Of a stretch of 64,000 nt of DNA, positions 23,865 through 35,950 are shown in pieces (the first letter of the stretch is position 1; the number at the start of each line of letters is the position of its first letter). Location of the stretch: assembly GCA_034336665.1 (NCBI GenBank), contig CM067592.1, positions 48,451,761-48,515,760 on the forward strand, read 5' to 3'. A program made the position numbers and the translations under genes. The notes below the pieces were generated by a model, which was given only the letters and a program-made list of their open reading frames with translations, did no database searches and was not told the origin of the DNA. This stretch comes from Luscinia megarhynchos. Its lineage: Eukaryota > Chordata > Aves > Passeriformes > Turdidae.

Positions 23865-23874
23865 TTTCCCTTTC
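23865..23874 (-). promoter_or_regulatory. Possible ISRE/IRF site upstream of IFNK
   Basis: On the minus strand this reads GAAAGGGAAA, a match to the IRF-type core GAAANNGAAA, 32 bases upstream of the preferred start codon. A second similar word (TGAAAGGGAA) is at 23,931-23,940. Such sites are usual in virus-inducible interferon promoters. Because the transcription start is unknown, they may instead lie in the 5' UTR. Short motifs like this occur by chance. Confidence 0.3.
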
Positions 23875-23941
23875 CTGTTTGCAGATCGGTAAGCTTGCAG
23901 TTCCTTGGTTGTCTTGTCTTGCTCACATGCTTCCCTTTCAC

Positions 23942-25160
23942 ATCTCTGAATTTATTTCATCTGTACTACGTGCTGGGTATTACTCACTGTGTGGGAGTTG
24001 CTCTTTCTAACAACTTTGGTCCTGCCAAAGTTTACTGTTTATTTCAGTCTCACACAGTTGCAAAGGTTTTGCTCTGCTCTGCTTTGGCTGTATTTAATTG
24101 AAAAATGAGTGAATCAGCCAATCTAATGATTCAGAGGATATTGACAGATTAGCAGGTTAGAATGTGGTAAGAGCATGTCATCTTCTTTCATTCTTACTAG
24201 AACAGGCAGTGAAAAATAATCACATCCCTGGCTAAAAGATACACATCAAAGCAAGATGTAATTTTATTGATTTATGAAAAAAAAATCTTTTTAGTAGGAA
24301 AAATTGTTTTGTTTGGGCAACGGCATCAGTTTTATTAGCAAAATAACCTTGTTGTTGACAAAAGCATTGACTAACTAGGGGCATATGTTGCTATGACTGT
24401 GTTGGCAAAAAAAAAGAAGTATATACAACTCTTAAGATGGGCGCCTTTTTCTCCAAAACCTCTGATAGTTTACTCTTCAGAGAAGCTTTGTTCTACTCCA
24501 CTGCCTGATGAATCAGCCCCAGTTTTCAGATTTTACATTAAAAAAAAAAAAGAGGAATTCCTTCCATTTCAGAGTAATAAAACTCTCGTTCTGTAGCATC
24601 CTCCTTTTGTCCCGAGTGGGTTCTTTCATCTGTTGTGTGAGAGAGTCAGGCTCATCCACTGAAATGCAAAAGAAATCATATTTTAAATCTAAACTAGTCA
24701 AATAAGTATTTGTCCACAGTTATTTGGTTTATTGCTCTTAAATCCTGCTCCTTCCAACTCTTGTTCCTCTGAGGTCTGGGTCATTAATAAACAGCCTTCT
24801 ATGCCTTTTCTTGTGAGATATATAGAGCTTTCTGACTCAAGTTAACTTGCATAATAAATCTCATCCTACAAAGGACAGGGACATTCTGGCATATAGAAAC
24901 TCATGAGTCAGTTTAGTATCTCCAATTGGCCACTCTGTGAGTTGCATCAGTGCTGTAACTTTACTTAGTTGTTACAGATAATTTTACTATCTGTAATATA
25001 TAAAAATATATTAATATAAAAAATACTGAATATATAAAAAAATCATTACTTCTCTGATTTTATTGGAACTAGAGTCTCCTTGGGATTTCTTGATATTTTC
25101 CCCTGGTCCCCTCACTCATTGTAAAAAATACTCCAGCATCATAATGTTTCCTTCTCTTCA
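23942..25160. other. Region upstream of IFNK, no gene recognised
   Basis: AT-rich sequence with no recognised exon or mobile element. On the minus strand an ATTAAATA word at about 24,090 could be a TATA-like element for the interferon gene, but this is weak. Short A-runs occur near 24,405 and 24,540. Confidence 0.5.
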
Positions 25161-25169
25161 ATGACCCTT

Positions 25170-26585
25170 ACTGCCTACAAGTATCATGTTGATTCAGGCC
25201 AAAAGTGGAATTCTGCAGGGAATGTAGGGGCATTTTAGGCCCCAAGTCGTCTGCTTGTTTCTCTCACCTTTGTAATGCCAGTCTCTTTTCTTTCCACAGT
25301 AACATGGTAATCAATCTAGCCTAAGTATGCCCCCCGCTAGGGTAACCTAACATTAACAGTTTCCAAAAGCTGATACATTCCTTCTAGATTCTCTCAGTAC
25401 AAACCAACAGATCACTTCAGATTTAAAAAATATGAAATATTAAAAAAGGACATCTATAAAACCTGGCAGACCCCTTTTACTTGTTTTTTAAATGTCTGTG
25501 TTACTGGTTGATTATTTCCCTGAGTCTGGCCAGCAACAGGACTAAAATCCTTACTTCCCATATGCTCTTTATTTTGATCCATATTCTCTTCATCCATCCC
25601 CTCTCCTATGTTATATGATGTCAAAAGACCATATAGCACACATCTTCTGCCTCATCCCCTCTGCAACACATGGTCTTTGCCTTTTTGTTTTTCTCCTTAG
25701 TGCATGACATCAGCATATCTCCTCCCAACATACACTTTTTCTGAATACCTGAGTCTCTCTCCAATATCATAGAAGCATCAACATAAACCAAAACTGATCC
25801 CATTTACCAAGTCAGCAACAAAACACCAACTCCAAAATAAAACTGCAAAAATCCATTTTCCCCATTCTCCAATTTATAAGGTGCCCACCACTGCATACAG
25901 CATGTATTCATTTTATCTTTGCTCATTGGATCTTCCCCAGCTTACTCCAGCTTTTCAAAATAAAACCCCCAAGATCTACAGGGTATAATTGTGGGCTAGT
26001 TTGCCAATACTTAGTTGTCCAATTCCTTTATCCTTAGGTTCAGACCTCTTATACAAATTATTTTTTACTCTCTGCTCCAACTCCTTGTTGTGAGAGAAAG
26101 GAAAAGCACTCTCTCCCATCACACAGTTCTGTATGTAACAATTTTGAAGCCTAGGCATGCATTAATTTCCCGGTTCTGATCCCCTGTTCTTAGTTACACA
26201 TTGCTCTGACCTTGTGTCAGAAAAGATAGGAGGACACCTCCCCTCTTTCATGCACTGATATTGTTGTGTACGGTGACAGTCACTGTTCCAAAGCCTCCTT
26301 ACCCAATTTACACAGAGCTTGACGTTTTCAGCTACCAATCCCACTGGTCAGCCCAGGACTGGTCGCACTGATCAGTTACAACAAAATGAAATTTGATACT
26401 TAGCAGTCCAGAAATTCACACCACTTTTGCCCTTTTTCAAATACCCCTGGGATGTTGCTCACCAGCTTGATGCTGGAGAGGATTTGATGGAGTCTCCAAT
26501 CAAACTGGTCCAAATCCTATCTGATCTGATTCTCCTTTGCTGGCTTTGCTGATTTTCCTTAAACAGGCAAGATTAGGCTTTATAG
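25170..26585 (-). mobile_element. Degraded internal region of an ERV (leader and gag-like part)
   Basis: Sequence following the primer-binding site of the minus-strand ERV whose LTR ends at 26,608. About 240 bases into it is an ATG at 26,344 that opens a frame starting MG, as in a myristoylated matrix protein. The frame is broken by a stop after 60 residues, resumes in the same frame for 60 more (26,158 to 25,976), and is broken again further on. A third piece (25,639-25,454) is also in this frame. I cannot match these pieces to a known gag, so calling it gag rests on position only. No protease, polymerase or envelope part was seen, nor a second LTR, so the left boundary is approximate. Confidence 0.45.
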
Positions 26586-26603
26586 CTCCCATTTGGGTCA
26601 CCA
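26586..26603 (-). other. Retroviral primer-binding site
   Basis: On the minus strand this reads TGGTGACCC followed by AAATGGGAG, starting 4 bases after the LTR end. TGGTGACCC complements the 3' end of a tRNA finishing GGGTCACCA, the type used as primer by many avian retroviruses (tRNA-Trp class). The second half does not fit that tRNA, so it is mutated or another tRNA was used. Confidence 0.55.
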
Positions 26604-26607
26604 AGAT

Positions 26608-27110
26608 TGTTGTCTTACAATGAATTCTTTCACCCGTTAATGCAAGAGGCTGGTCCATGCACTGAGCTGAGATACTTGGATTTATTTACAGTTTTGCACA
26701 GAAGGGGGTGCTGGGTGGCAAACCCACAAACCCAGCACACAGACTATCAAAACCTTTTACTATTTCTACATTTTAGCAAACAAAGACATTAATGTTCATT
26801 AGTTAAAAGTTACATAAGTGTGATATTAATTAGTATTCTGACTTCTCTTAGTTAAATTTTCCCCTTGCTTATTAGTCTGCTTGCTCAGTCTTTATCTTCT
26901 TAGAGGGTTTCTTGAGTCTGCAGTCATTATTTTCCCTTGCCAGAATTACCCTTTACCCCGTTGAAGTGTTGGCTTTTTCACTTCTTTATCTTGGGAATTC
27001 TGCCAAATGACCTTGTAGTCTATAAATTCTGCATTCTTTGTGTCCACTCTCAGTGGTGCATCCTTCTCCCCCAGCTCTGCTAACGTCTTGTTAGGTCTGT
27101 GATCACTGAA
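26608..27110 (-). mobile_element. ERV LTR on the minus strand (5' boundary approximate)
   Basis: Read on the minus strand, the LTR ends GTAAGACAACA at 26,608, just before the primer-binding site. A polyadenylation signal AATAAA lies within GTAAATAAATCC about 80 bases inside that end, as expected at the R/U5 junction. The upstream part is A- and G-rich, as in avian ERV LTRs. The start of the LTR could not be placed and is probably between 27,100 and 27,300. It is the 5' LTR of the degraded element to its left. Confidence 0.55.
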
Positions 27111-27799
27111 GCATGATAAGCCCTAAACCTTAACAAGACTGTTTGATGGGCAAGTAATTCATCTTTCTAATACCTGGACATCACTCCTATGAAAACAGTC
27201 TCAAGGAGACTGAATTCATTTGTGTTGGGCAAAACGTCCTATCTTCAGGACTACTCCTGCTGGTGTAATGCTGAAATTTGTTTCCCAGGGTCTGGCTGAT
27301 GTACTTCTCTGACTATCAGGTTGTAGTAGAACTGCAGATTGCCACCACTGGATGAATTGTGAATTTCTGCATCAATCTAAGTCTTTGATAATGACAGTTC
27401 TAAGAAAGTGCCACATAAGCACTGTGGCTTGAAATTTAAGTGTTTGGTTGATTCATTAATATGCATTAACAAAGTGCCATTTTCTTGTGTATCACTGATT
27501 TCCTCTAGTGTGGTACCAGCCTTTTGAACTAGGTCCTGTAATCACAATGTAGGAAGTCACTGGTGGTTGAAGGTGGTTGAAAAGGAAGACTGAGTTGAAC
27601 ATTGAGACAAGCAAAAATTACTAAGTATTTAGCAGAAAGATTTGCTTGTCTTGTTGTGGGAATCTGTATGGATTACCAGTTCTAAAAGTGTGAACCAAAG
27701 TGATTTTACCTTTATGCTATTCAGTCTGCATAATTACAAGAATATTTGAAAAAGAACATGGAAAATGTATAAGCTCGGAAATATTTGATGTCCTCATTT

Positions 27800-28299
27800 T
27801 GTCTGGGATGGGGTTAGTTTTTTTCCTAATTGCATGCTGTGTTTTAGATTCAGCAGAAGGATAGTACTGATAAAACACTAATCATTTGTCTTGTTGTTTT
27901 CTGTGCTCTGTCAGTGCGCAAGAAGCTGGAAGGGAGCCCAGCCAGGAGAGCTGACCTGAACTGGTCAAAGGGATCTTCCACACCATAGAGCATCATGCCC
28001 AGTATATAAACTGAGGGGAGTTGAGCAGGAGCTGCAGATCTGTCGCTGGCCAGTGGGTGGTGAGCAACTGTATTGTGCATCACTTTCCTTTTTTGGGTTT
28101 TATTCCTCTTTTTCACTATTTTTGTGATTGTTGTTGTTTATCATTGTGATGATGATACCACATTTTGCGTCACTTATTAAACTGTTCGTATTTAAACCTA
28201 TATGTTTTACTTTCAGATTTTCCTTCCCACTAGGGAAGAGGGAGGAGTGAGCAAGTGGCTGTGTGGTTCTTGGTTGCCTCCTGGGGTTAAACCATGACA
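27800..28299 (+). mobile_element. Solo LTR of an avian ERV
   Basis: A 500-bp LTR starting TGTCTGGGATGGGG and ending GGGGTTAAACCATGACA, in forward orientation. It contains a TATA box (TATATAAACTGAGGGG, about 28,000), the GGTGGTGAGCAACTG block, a poly(A) signal ATTAAA (about 28,176) and the GAGTGAGCAAGTGGCTG block near its end. This arrangement is common in bird genomes. No internal retroviral sequence flanks it, and no target-site duplication is evident (CATTT against AATGC), which fits an old insertion. Confidence 0.8.
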
Positions 28300-31200
28300 A
28301 ATGCAAGCAGTGAAGGAATTCCACAATAACTTTGAGATAAGAAAATATTTTGTTAAAGGAAAAACCTGTTATAGTCTGACAGAGTGGAAGATTGCTATTG
28401 ATAAGCAGTTTCTTTAGCAAACCAGTGAATGACTTCAGTGGTTACACAGTAGCATCCTAATAATATAGGAACTCTCTCACAATTAGTCTTTTTTTGCTTC
28501 TGCTGATGCTAAGGCTGTAATTATATTGTAGTATTGTCACAAATTGTCTGAACTCAGAGGTCTTCAGAGAAGTTAGTTTATTAATTAAATTTGTGGTAGG
28601 GATGGATTTGTGTTTGAAAGACTGGGCAGAGAATCAGGAGGGCTGTGGTAGATGTAGTGCATTGATTTGGCCCAGATGTCATTTTAATTTTAATTTGGTG
28701 TACATGTGTATGGATCTTTTGCATTAAATGGAACATTGATTTAAATCAAGTAAACCAGTCCTTTCATCTATTAACACAACATGAGAAACAGCTTAGTGTG
28801 CTGCATGACAAGGTGGATCTGATTCACTGTTTGGTGGTCGTATGCTTTTTATACGCTGTCATCCCACTTTTCCTTCCATTGTCATTTCATAGGAGACCCA
28901 TGCAATATTTGATTGTTGTGAAAAAAAATTAAAATTTCAAAGGGAGATTTAGCAGTATGAAATGATTGTAAGTAATGAAGGAAAGAATATACTGAAGAAC
29001 CTTCAGGTCAGGGTTAGGGATCAAACACCTGTTGGCTTTGTGCAGCTTATCTAGGGACAAGTCAGGACAATTGCTTCTCAGAGTAGCTGAGTTGTGTCTA
29101 TCTAATATTATGCATAACCTCCCTAATTTGAGGACATCTGAGGACCCACATGGAGATTGCCATCTTCTAAATCAGAACTCTTCTTCCCTGAAAACAGAGA
29201 TACACACATTCTACCTTGTAGTGCAAGCCATCTACCCTGTGACCAACCACCTCACACCGGCCCTTTCCTTATCTCTTCCTGTAAATAAGGAAATACTTTT
29301 CCTGTGGGAATAAGAAGAGTGACTTGAATAAGACAGAAGCTATGCATCTGTGCTTTGGTTTCAGTGCTTCAGGGTTTTGCATTTCATTGTGTTCTTGCCT
29401 CCTAAACACCTCTCTGAAGTCTGGTGGATGAACCAAGAGTTGCTGAAAGAACCAATTTTTTGTCTAGTGAGATAGAATATGGATGTTGGGTTTGGGTTTT
29501 TGGTTGCTTCCTTTTGTGGTTTGTTTTTCTCAACAATAACAACATAATAATAACTTTAAAAATCTCTCTGTCACAGATTTTGTATGTCTGTAACAAATGT
29601 GAGCATCAAAATATATTGTAGTTATGCTCACATAGCCTGTCATGTTTCAGTGAAAGCTAAAGAACTGAGGATCCCATTTTTTGCCAAAGCAGATGTTGAT
29701 GGCTCAGGTGGGAGCTGAAAAGAAAATCCAGAGGATAAAGCTGAAGGTCTAATACAAAGGACTGAGATACAGCTGAATGGAACTGAGATCCCAGATCTGA
29801 ATTCACCTAAATGAATTTGCCTAGGTTCAGAGTTTCTTAGTTTTCCTGTATTTTAACTACATCTTTCTTTATAAAGTAGATATGTCTAGTCTTACATGTC
29901 TTGGAAGCGTTACACAGTTTTATCCAGGCTCTTTGTCAAGATTGTCTAGTGAAAAGCATTTTGAAGAGTGCTGAAAAAAACAGAAAAAAAATAGGCTGAG
30001 GCCTGAAAATCAGTTTTGATTTTGGACAACCCTAAATTCTGAGAGAGATGCTCCTTTAACTTCCATATTGTCTGTTTCCCCAGCACTGCCTTCTTTTCTT
30101 GCTTAAGAAGTAATAGTGATAAAAATTTGCCTGTGCTCCACAATGTAGTGCAGAGAAACATTGGCAGGTGTGCAGGAGCTTAGTAACCCTTTCTTCAGCT
30201 GCTCCCAGCCCCATCACTGGATCCCATCTCCTCAAACCCGGAGCAGCACAAGGGAGAGTGGAAGGCAGAGACACAATGTAAAGATATTGAGGAAGAGCCC
30301 CTTCCAGCATTGTCCTGGGGCAGCCTCATCCCCGTGGCATGGGAGAGAAACGCATCAACGTGAGCCAGTCCTGGAGCATCTCACAGACTTCCTGGTTTTG
30401 CTGCCCAGAGATGGAGGACACACTGCAGCACAGAGAGGAAGACTGTTTCAGGATTACAGAGGACTTATTATGGGATCCTCGGGGGAGAAACCAAAGGCAG
30501 GGAGAGAAATAGAATTGGGTTGTTTGGGAAGGAAAAAGCATGTGAAAATAGAGGGATGAAAAGGACTCATCATGTTTAAACAGCAGCTGGTCAAAACACT
30601 TCTCTATTGTGACCTGAAGAGCATTATGCCCTCCCAATAAACTCCATTTCTAAGTATTTTTTGAAGTAAGGGACTGTTTGACTTTCCAAAGTAATTTCCA
30701 TCTGGCTGCATTGTCTGACTCTTTGGATTAGATTTTTGTGACTAATGTTCTCATCTGCTTGCAATCAATTGTCATAAACAGTTAGACTAATGTTATTGTT
30801 CAACCGTCTGTAAAAAGGTCATCTTGGCAGCTAGTGAAAGAGTGGTTATGAAAACATTACCCCAGTAATAGGAGATATAAAGTTCATAATACTTTCTCAC
30901 TTCAGGAGATAGTGCTGGTCTAGTTAAGTAGAGGTGTCTGGTGGTTAACTAAGAAACCAAAATGCCAGACTAGATTTGTTTGGTTTTCCTGCTGAGCAGT
31001 ATTTTTGTTTCTGGGAAGAGTGCATCCATCACTTTATTTTTCCTCTGGAAAACCCTTAGGCCTGAATCACAGAATCCAATCAGTGTGATAGGGAAAGTCC
31101 ACTGACTTGTTTTCCCCCAATTGCAGAGGAAGTGTTTCACACTGAATGTATTTTAACAGATCTTGATCAGCCAAATTATTCCTGGGAACAAGCCTCTATC

Positions 31201-32475
31201 AGGACAGGAGTGATCCCAAGCTTTAGGTGAAGTTTTACTGCACGCAGCCAAATTGATCTAATGGTTAACTCCTACCCAAAGAGCTGGTCTTTTTTCTCTC
31301 CTGTTGGGCCTTAATACTGTTTCAACTTGGAAAAATAGTGTGACTGGAAAGCTAATCACCTTTCCTTTCTCTGGGCAGGAATGATGGCAATGACAACAAT
31401 TTCTTGCCTGTTTTTCTATGCTGAACTGACTAATCAGACTAAAGCTCATATGTGGCTCATGGGGATGACCAGAAGAACATGTCTGTTAGTATGGGAGCAG
31501 AAACTGTTTTTAAAAGGAGACTTGACACGAAGAGGCTAGAAACCTGGAACTCTGAGTTGAGGAGCCTGTGCTGTATAGAAGGCAATTTGAAGTACGCATG
31601 TGATCGTGTCTCTTCATGTCATCCACAGAGCGAAGTGTTAGCTGTATTGCAAAGTGTCTCAGCTCTTCATCTCTAGTACTTGGATGTGAGACTGGCTACA
31701 GAATGTAGAGCAGAACAAAACCTTCTAAAATCAAACTAATGAACAGCTGAAAAGCATTAACAATTTAACCTGAGATTCCTGACTACTGTATGTGTACTAC
31801 AGACCTCTTTCTTATAGGCTTGAGGGCAGATACAAGTCAGTTTGTGTTGTCTGTTAGCCTGTGTGACTCTTACAGACTACAAAATGTGCATCAATATTAT
31901 TCCATGATATATTATTCCATATTAGCATCATAAACATAACTTTATTCCACAGTACACGTATGCAGTGATTCTGTAGGGTCTGTTTTATCATCTTCATAAT
32001 AAAAATTACGGATAATTTCTGGTCACTCAGGTTGGGTGGATGACACATACTATTCTGATATGATGAGAACATCTTTGTATTGTTGACAAACCTTTTTTTA
32101 TGTCAGCATGACAGTTTACTTGTCTTAAAGAAATGTCTTAATGCAGCATGGCTGTAAGGAGACCATTAACTAAGTAGTGATGCAGAATTGCTCTGTCATA
32201 GTGAGGTGAAGACTCCATGATATGTGCCAGGCATGTTTATGGATTCCAAAATTTTATTTTATCAACTAATGAGGTTCCTGACCTCTTTCACTTTATTCTC
32301 CCAACACCTTTTCCTTGTGCCTTGTCAAAGAAGGTAGGGCAGAGGACATAGTGTAACAAATTTCCAACTCCACATCCTTCTGTGGTGATACAGCGGTGAT
32401 GGATGAGAAAAAAGCAACAGACTGGACTTGTGCACAGAAAAAGATCCTTTTCTCCAAACTGGAGAGACTTGGATT
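28300..32475. other. Non-coding, intron-like DNA
   Basis: No exon was recognised. The stretch at 30,140-30,640 is more GC-rich, has long overlapping frames on both strands and ends with CCCTCCCAATAAAC, so it may be an old LTR-like or other repeat that I cannot identify. The rest is AT-rich with a short GTTT-rich tract near 29,490. Confidence 0.5.
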
Positions 32476-32480
32476 TGACC

Positions 32481-32624
32481 GAGAGATTAGTTCAGTTGAG
32501 TAGAGCATGGTGCTAATAACTTCAAGGTCATGGTTCATTCCCTGTGGGTCATTCACTTAAGACCTAGATTTGATGATCCTTGTGGGTCTCTTCCATCTCA
32601 AAAGATTCTGAGATTCTGTGATTT
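32481..32624 (+). mobile_element. TguSINE1-type SINE (tRNA head, CR1 tail)
   Basis: The first half resembles tRNA-Ile: an A box TTAGTTCAGTTGAGTAGAGC, an anticodon region TGCTAATAAC, and a B box GGTCATGGTTCATTCC. It then passes into a CR1-like 3' end, GATTTGATGATCCTTGTGGG followed by TCTCTTCCATCTC and TTCTGAGATTCTGTGATT. This head-and-tail combination is the SINE family described from zebra finch, mobilised by CR1 machinery. It supports a passerine source. It is not a functional tRNA gene: the acceptor stem does not close and the 3' part is CR1. Confidence 0.85.
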
Positions 32625-32689
32625 CATGCGTGGACCACTTGGTGGATAAAAAATTGGCTGTATAGATCCTCTTAAAAGAGTTATGGTCA

Positions 32690-33662
32690 ACAACTTGTGG
32701 TCCAAGTGGAAAGTGATGAATGACATTCCTCAGAGGTTGGTATTGGGACAGTCACTTAATAATGTTGTTCTTGGTAACTCAAGACAGTGGGATTGAGGGC
32801 ACCCTCAGCATGTTTACTGACAAGCTGAATGGTGCAGTCAACACACTAGAGGGAAGGGCTATCATCCAGAGGGGCCTTGACAGGGAGTGGGGGGGGCCTG
32901 TCTGGACCTTGTGAAGTTCAAAAGGGAGAAATGTAGGACTGCCCTCGATCAGGGCAGTCCCAAGCACAAATACAAGCTGGATGGAGAATGGATTGAGTTT
33001 CCCTTGAGGGAAGAACTAAAGGGTGTTTGTGCCTAAAAAGCTCAACATGACCTGGCAGTGTGCACCTACATCCCAGAAAGCCAGATATGTCCTGTGCTGC
33101 ATCCTGAGCAGCATAGGGTGAAGGGTTTGATTCTGCCCCTCTGCTCTGTTCTGCTCTGGTGAGATCCCACTGGAACACTGCATCCAGCTCTGGAGGCCTC
33201 AACACAAGAAAGATGTGGACCTGTTGGACAATTCAGAGGAAAAGTCACTAAGTCAATCACACAGCTGGAGCACCTTTCCTATGAAGACAGGCTGAGAGTT
33301 GGGGCTGTTCATTCTGGAGTGGAAGAGGCTCCAGAGAGACCTTATAACACCTTCTAGTACCTAGAGTACCTTATAAGAAGGCTGGAGAGAGGCTTTGCTC
33401 AAAAGCCTGTAGTGATAGGATAAGGGGGAATACCCTGAAGCTAAATGAAGGCTGGTTTAGGCTAGATACTAGAAAAAAACCTCTTTACTGTGAAGGTAGA
33501 ACAGGTTGCCCAGAGATGCTGTGGACTCTCTATCCTTAGAGGTGTTCAAGACCAGGCTGGATGGGGCTCTGTGATCTAGTGGAAAGTTTCCAGCCCAGAG
33601 CAGGAGGATTGGAACTGAATGGTTTGTAAGGTCCCTTCCATTCCAAACTATTCTATGATTCC
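32690..33662 (+). mobile_element. CR1 LINE, ~1-kb 3' part
   Basis: Degenerate CR1 retaining the end of the reverse-transcriptase region (GGCACCCTCAGCATGTTTAC, ACAAGCTGAATGG, CCAGAGGGGCCTTGACAGG) and the 3' landmarks: CTGCTCTGGTGAGATCCCAC with a TGGAACACTGCATCCAG block, ATGAAGACAGGCTGAGAGTT, GGTTGCCCAGAGATGCTGTG, GTTCAAGACCAGGCTGGATG, and the tail GGTCCCTTCCATTCC with ACTATTCTATGATTC. The frame is disrupted throughout. It lies about 65 bp after the SINE, in the same orientation. Confidence 0.92.
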
Positions 33663-34442
33663 TTTGTTGGTCAGTGGGCTTGTTTTCAACCTCAGTCAGC
33701 TGCTAATTTAGTGTGCTCTGGAGGACTGAGTTTACTTTGATGTGATTTTTTGAGGGTTTTTTTGGGGGCTCTTTCTAAGAAATCTAAGTAAAAAATGTAA
33801 TAGAGAGATAATTAAATATTCTCTCTTCAAAAGTTCTTAAAACTTAATAGCGTGCATAGAGAACTAAGCAAGTCTAAGCGATTACTGTCAAGTGTTGTGG
33901 CTGTGGACATTTGTGAAAAACTGTAAAATAAGATGGGAACCAAGAATATTTACATCAGCTTGATTTGACAACAGGCATAATAACTGCCAAATTTCACTTA
34001 TTTGTTGGGTTTTTTTAGTTGTTGTTTTGTTTGTTTGGGGCTTTTGTGTTTGGTTGTTTTTTCTTTCTTGTATACACATCTCACTGTGTCCTTTGCGCCT
34101 GTGTCCTGCTCCTCCCTCAAATGTTAGTGTTTCAGATTAGCTTTGTATCCCCTGGGGAACGGGTCACATATGAAGAGACATTACCAGCAATTCTAAAAGC
34201 CTGCCTTGCTAATCATCTTGGCTAAAGGATGCTAAATGGTTGCAGTAACACTTCTCTCTGTGGCTGATCTATTGCCAAGTAACAAAGTTGTTCTGAAGGC
34301 CTTCATAAACCTTGCCTGGAAGGTGTGATCAGATAGGTCTCTGTAACAGGATGGATTCCAGGTTGGGAACAGCTCATGCAGCCCCATGAAAATATGACTG
34401 TGTCTGTTCTCCTGTGTTTAGAGAAGTGCCTACAGTACCATC
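33663..34442. other. Non-coding, intron-like DNA
   Basis: AT-rich DNA with a GTTT-rich low-complexity tract at about 34,005-34,070. Nothing else was recognised. Confidence 0.55.
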
Positions 34443-34444
34443 CA

Positions 34445-34515
34445 TTCTCACAGGATCACAGAATGGGTAAGGCTGGAAGGGACCACAGTGGGTCCCACAT
34501 CTCGTCCAACTTCAC
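34445..34515 (-). mobile_element. CR1 3'-end fragment
   Basis: GGATCACAGAATGGGTAAGG with CTGGAAGGGACCACAGTGGG and CTCGTCCAACTTCACC is the reverse complement of the CR1 3' terminus. Only about 70 bp is recognisable. Confidence 0.65.
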
Positions 34516-35885
34516 CTTCACACTATATCTGAAACAGTTCGAATTTCCTTTTGGAAGATCCTCAGTGAATCCAGTGATACTCAGTTCATTTGCTGTGTAG
34601 ATTGTGACTCCTGTGTGAGAACCACTGGTACTGTCCTGTTTGTTACTCAGAATTTTGCAGAAGTCTGTCTGTGGAAAAACTTGAAGTTAGATGGTTCCTA
34701 AGCCCTTTCTTAGTCTTTGCTAAGTAAGCAGTTGCACTATATGGGAGAATATCACTTTTGGAATTGGTGAATTTAATCCTGTGACATTAGTAACTGGTCA
34801 TTGGCTCCCATGCTCATTTTGAAATTGCTTAGCCACACATGACAGGCAACTGAAGAGGATTGCACATGACAGATCAATGTTTTGGGCAGCTTCTGAACAT
34901 AGGAACTTTTGATGCGCTGAAGCCATGAACCTGTCCACTGTAATGCTTATTTCAAAGTGTATTTGAAGGACAGCTTTAAAACCCTCGATGAATAAAGAAT
35001 GTATGTGTAGAAGATGTCAAGTTTGTGCTATCCATTTTTCTGACATCCTTAAATTCAGATATGAAATATCCACTGTGAACTTATTAGATGCCAGGGACTC
35101 CACTATCCAGTGGAAACTGGGATATTTGTTGTTTTGTTGAGCAGGTTCAAGCTGAGTTAAACAGAGGGGCCAAATCTGTTCAAAGAGTGTGTTTGGAGTC
35201 TAGCTTTATGAACAGATGGCAACTCCAAATGAGGCAACTGTGTTTTCCTTCCTTGTTCTGCTCTTGGCATGGTGTGTGACCTTGGACAAATGACTTCCTC
35301 TCAATATTTCTTGCTTTCATCTGATGTTGCCAAAGCACTTGAGGAGAATATTTTTTACTTGAGAGAGTGGTTTTGATAAGAATTTTGTGATTATATCTTA
35401 TAGCAAAGAGAGCAATCATTTGAAAACCGATCTTTCACTATTAAAATAGCTTTCATAATCTGATTTATTTTGTTTATTGTACTGATAAAGCTACCAAACA
35501 CAACTTACTTACATTAATGACTTTTATACAATTATAAAGAAAGAAAATTTCTCTTAGACTGTATATCACATTATGCTTAAAAATATAATTTATTCTACGT
35601 TTTTCTAGTGCTTTGCATTAGTAATGTACTGTTTTCTGCAGTGTCATCAAATGTGGCAGATTGCAAGAGTAGTGTGCTTCCATTGGGATGCATGGAATGA
35701 GAGAATCCAGAAGTGTAACATATAGTATGTAAGATATTGCTGACATTCCACTGTAATCCCTGAACAAAGTCTTGATTTCACATTTTAAGAAAACTTGTCT
35801 TGCAACGAAAGTGCTAAGGCTGATAAGCCTTCTGCTGAAGCATTTTTTCCCCGGGAATGAAGGAAAAGAATAGGATAAGCTGCTA
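34516..35885. other. Non-coding, intron-like DNA
   Basis: AT-rich sequence without recognised exon, RNA gene or repeat. Open frames are all short. Confidence 0.5.
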
Positions 35886-35887
35886 AA

Positions 35888-35950
35888 AAACAGAATCACA
35901 GGGTATCCTGAGTTGGAAGGAACCCACAAGGATTGTCAAAGTTAACTCCA
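35888..35950 (-). mobile_element. CR1 or TguSINE1 3'-end fragment
   Basis: AACAGAATCACAGGGTATCC, then TGAGTTGGAAGGAACCCACA and AGGATTGTC, is the reverse complement of the tail shared by CR1 and TguSINE1. Too little remains to tell which. Confidence 0.65.

Noticed and set aside
23582..24101. Plus-strand ORFs antisense to and beside the interferon
   Set aside because: The first is a shadow of the IFNK frame. The second has no homology and crosses the likely interferon promoter.
32481..32555. tRNA gene
   Set aside because: A and B boxes are present, but the acceptor stem does not pair and the sequence continues into a CR1 tail, so it is a SINE.
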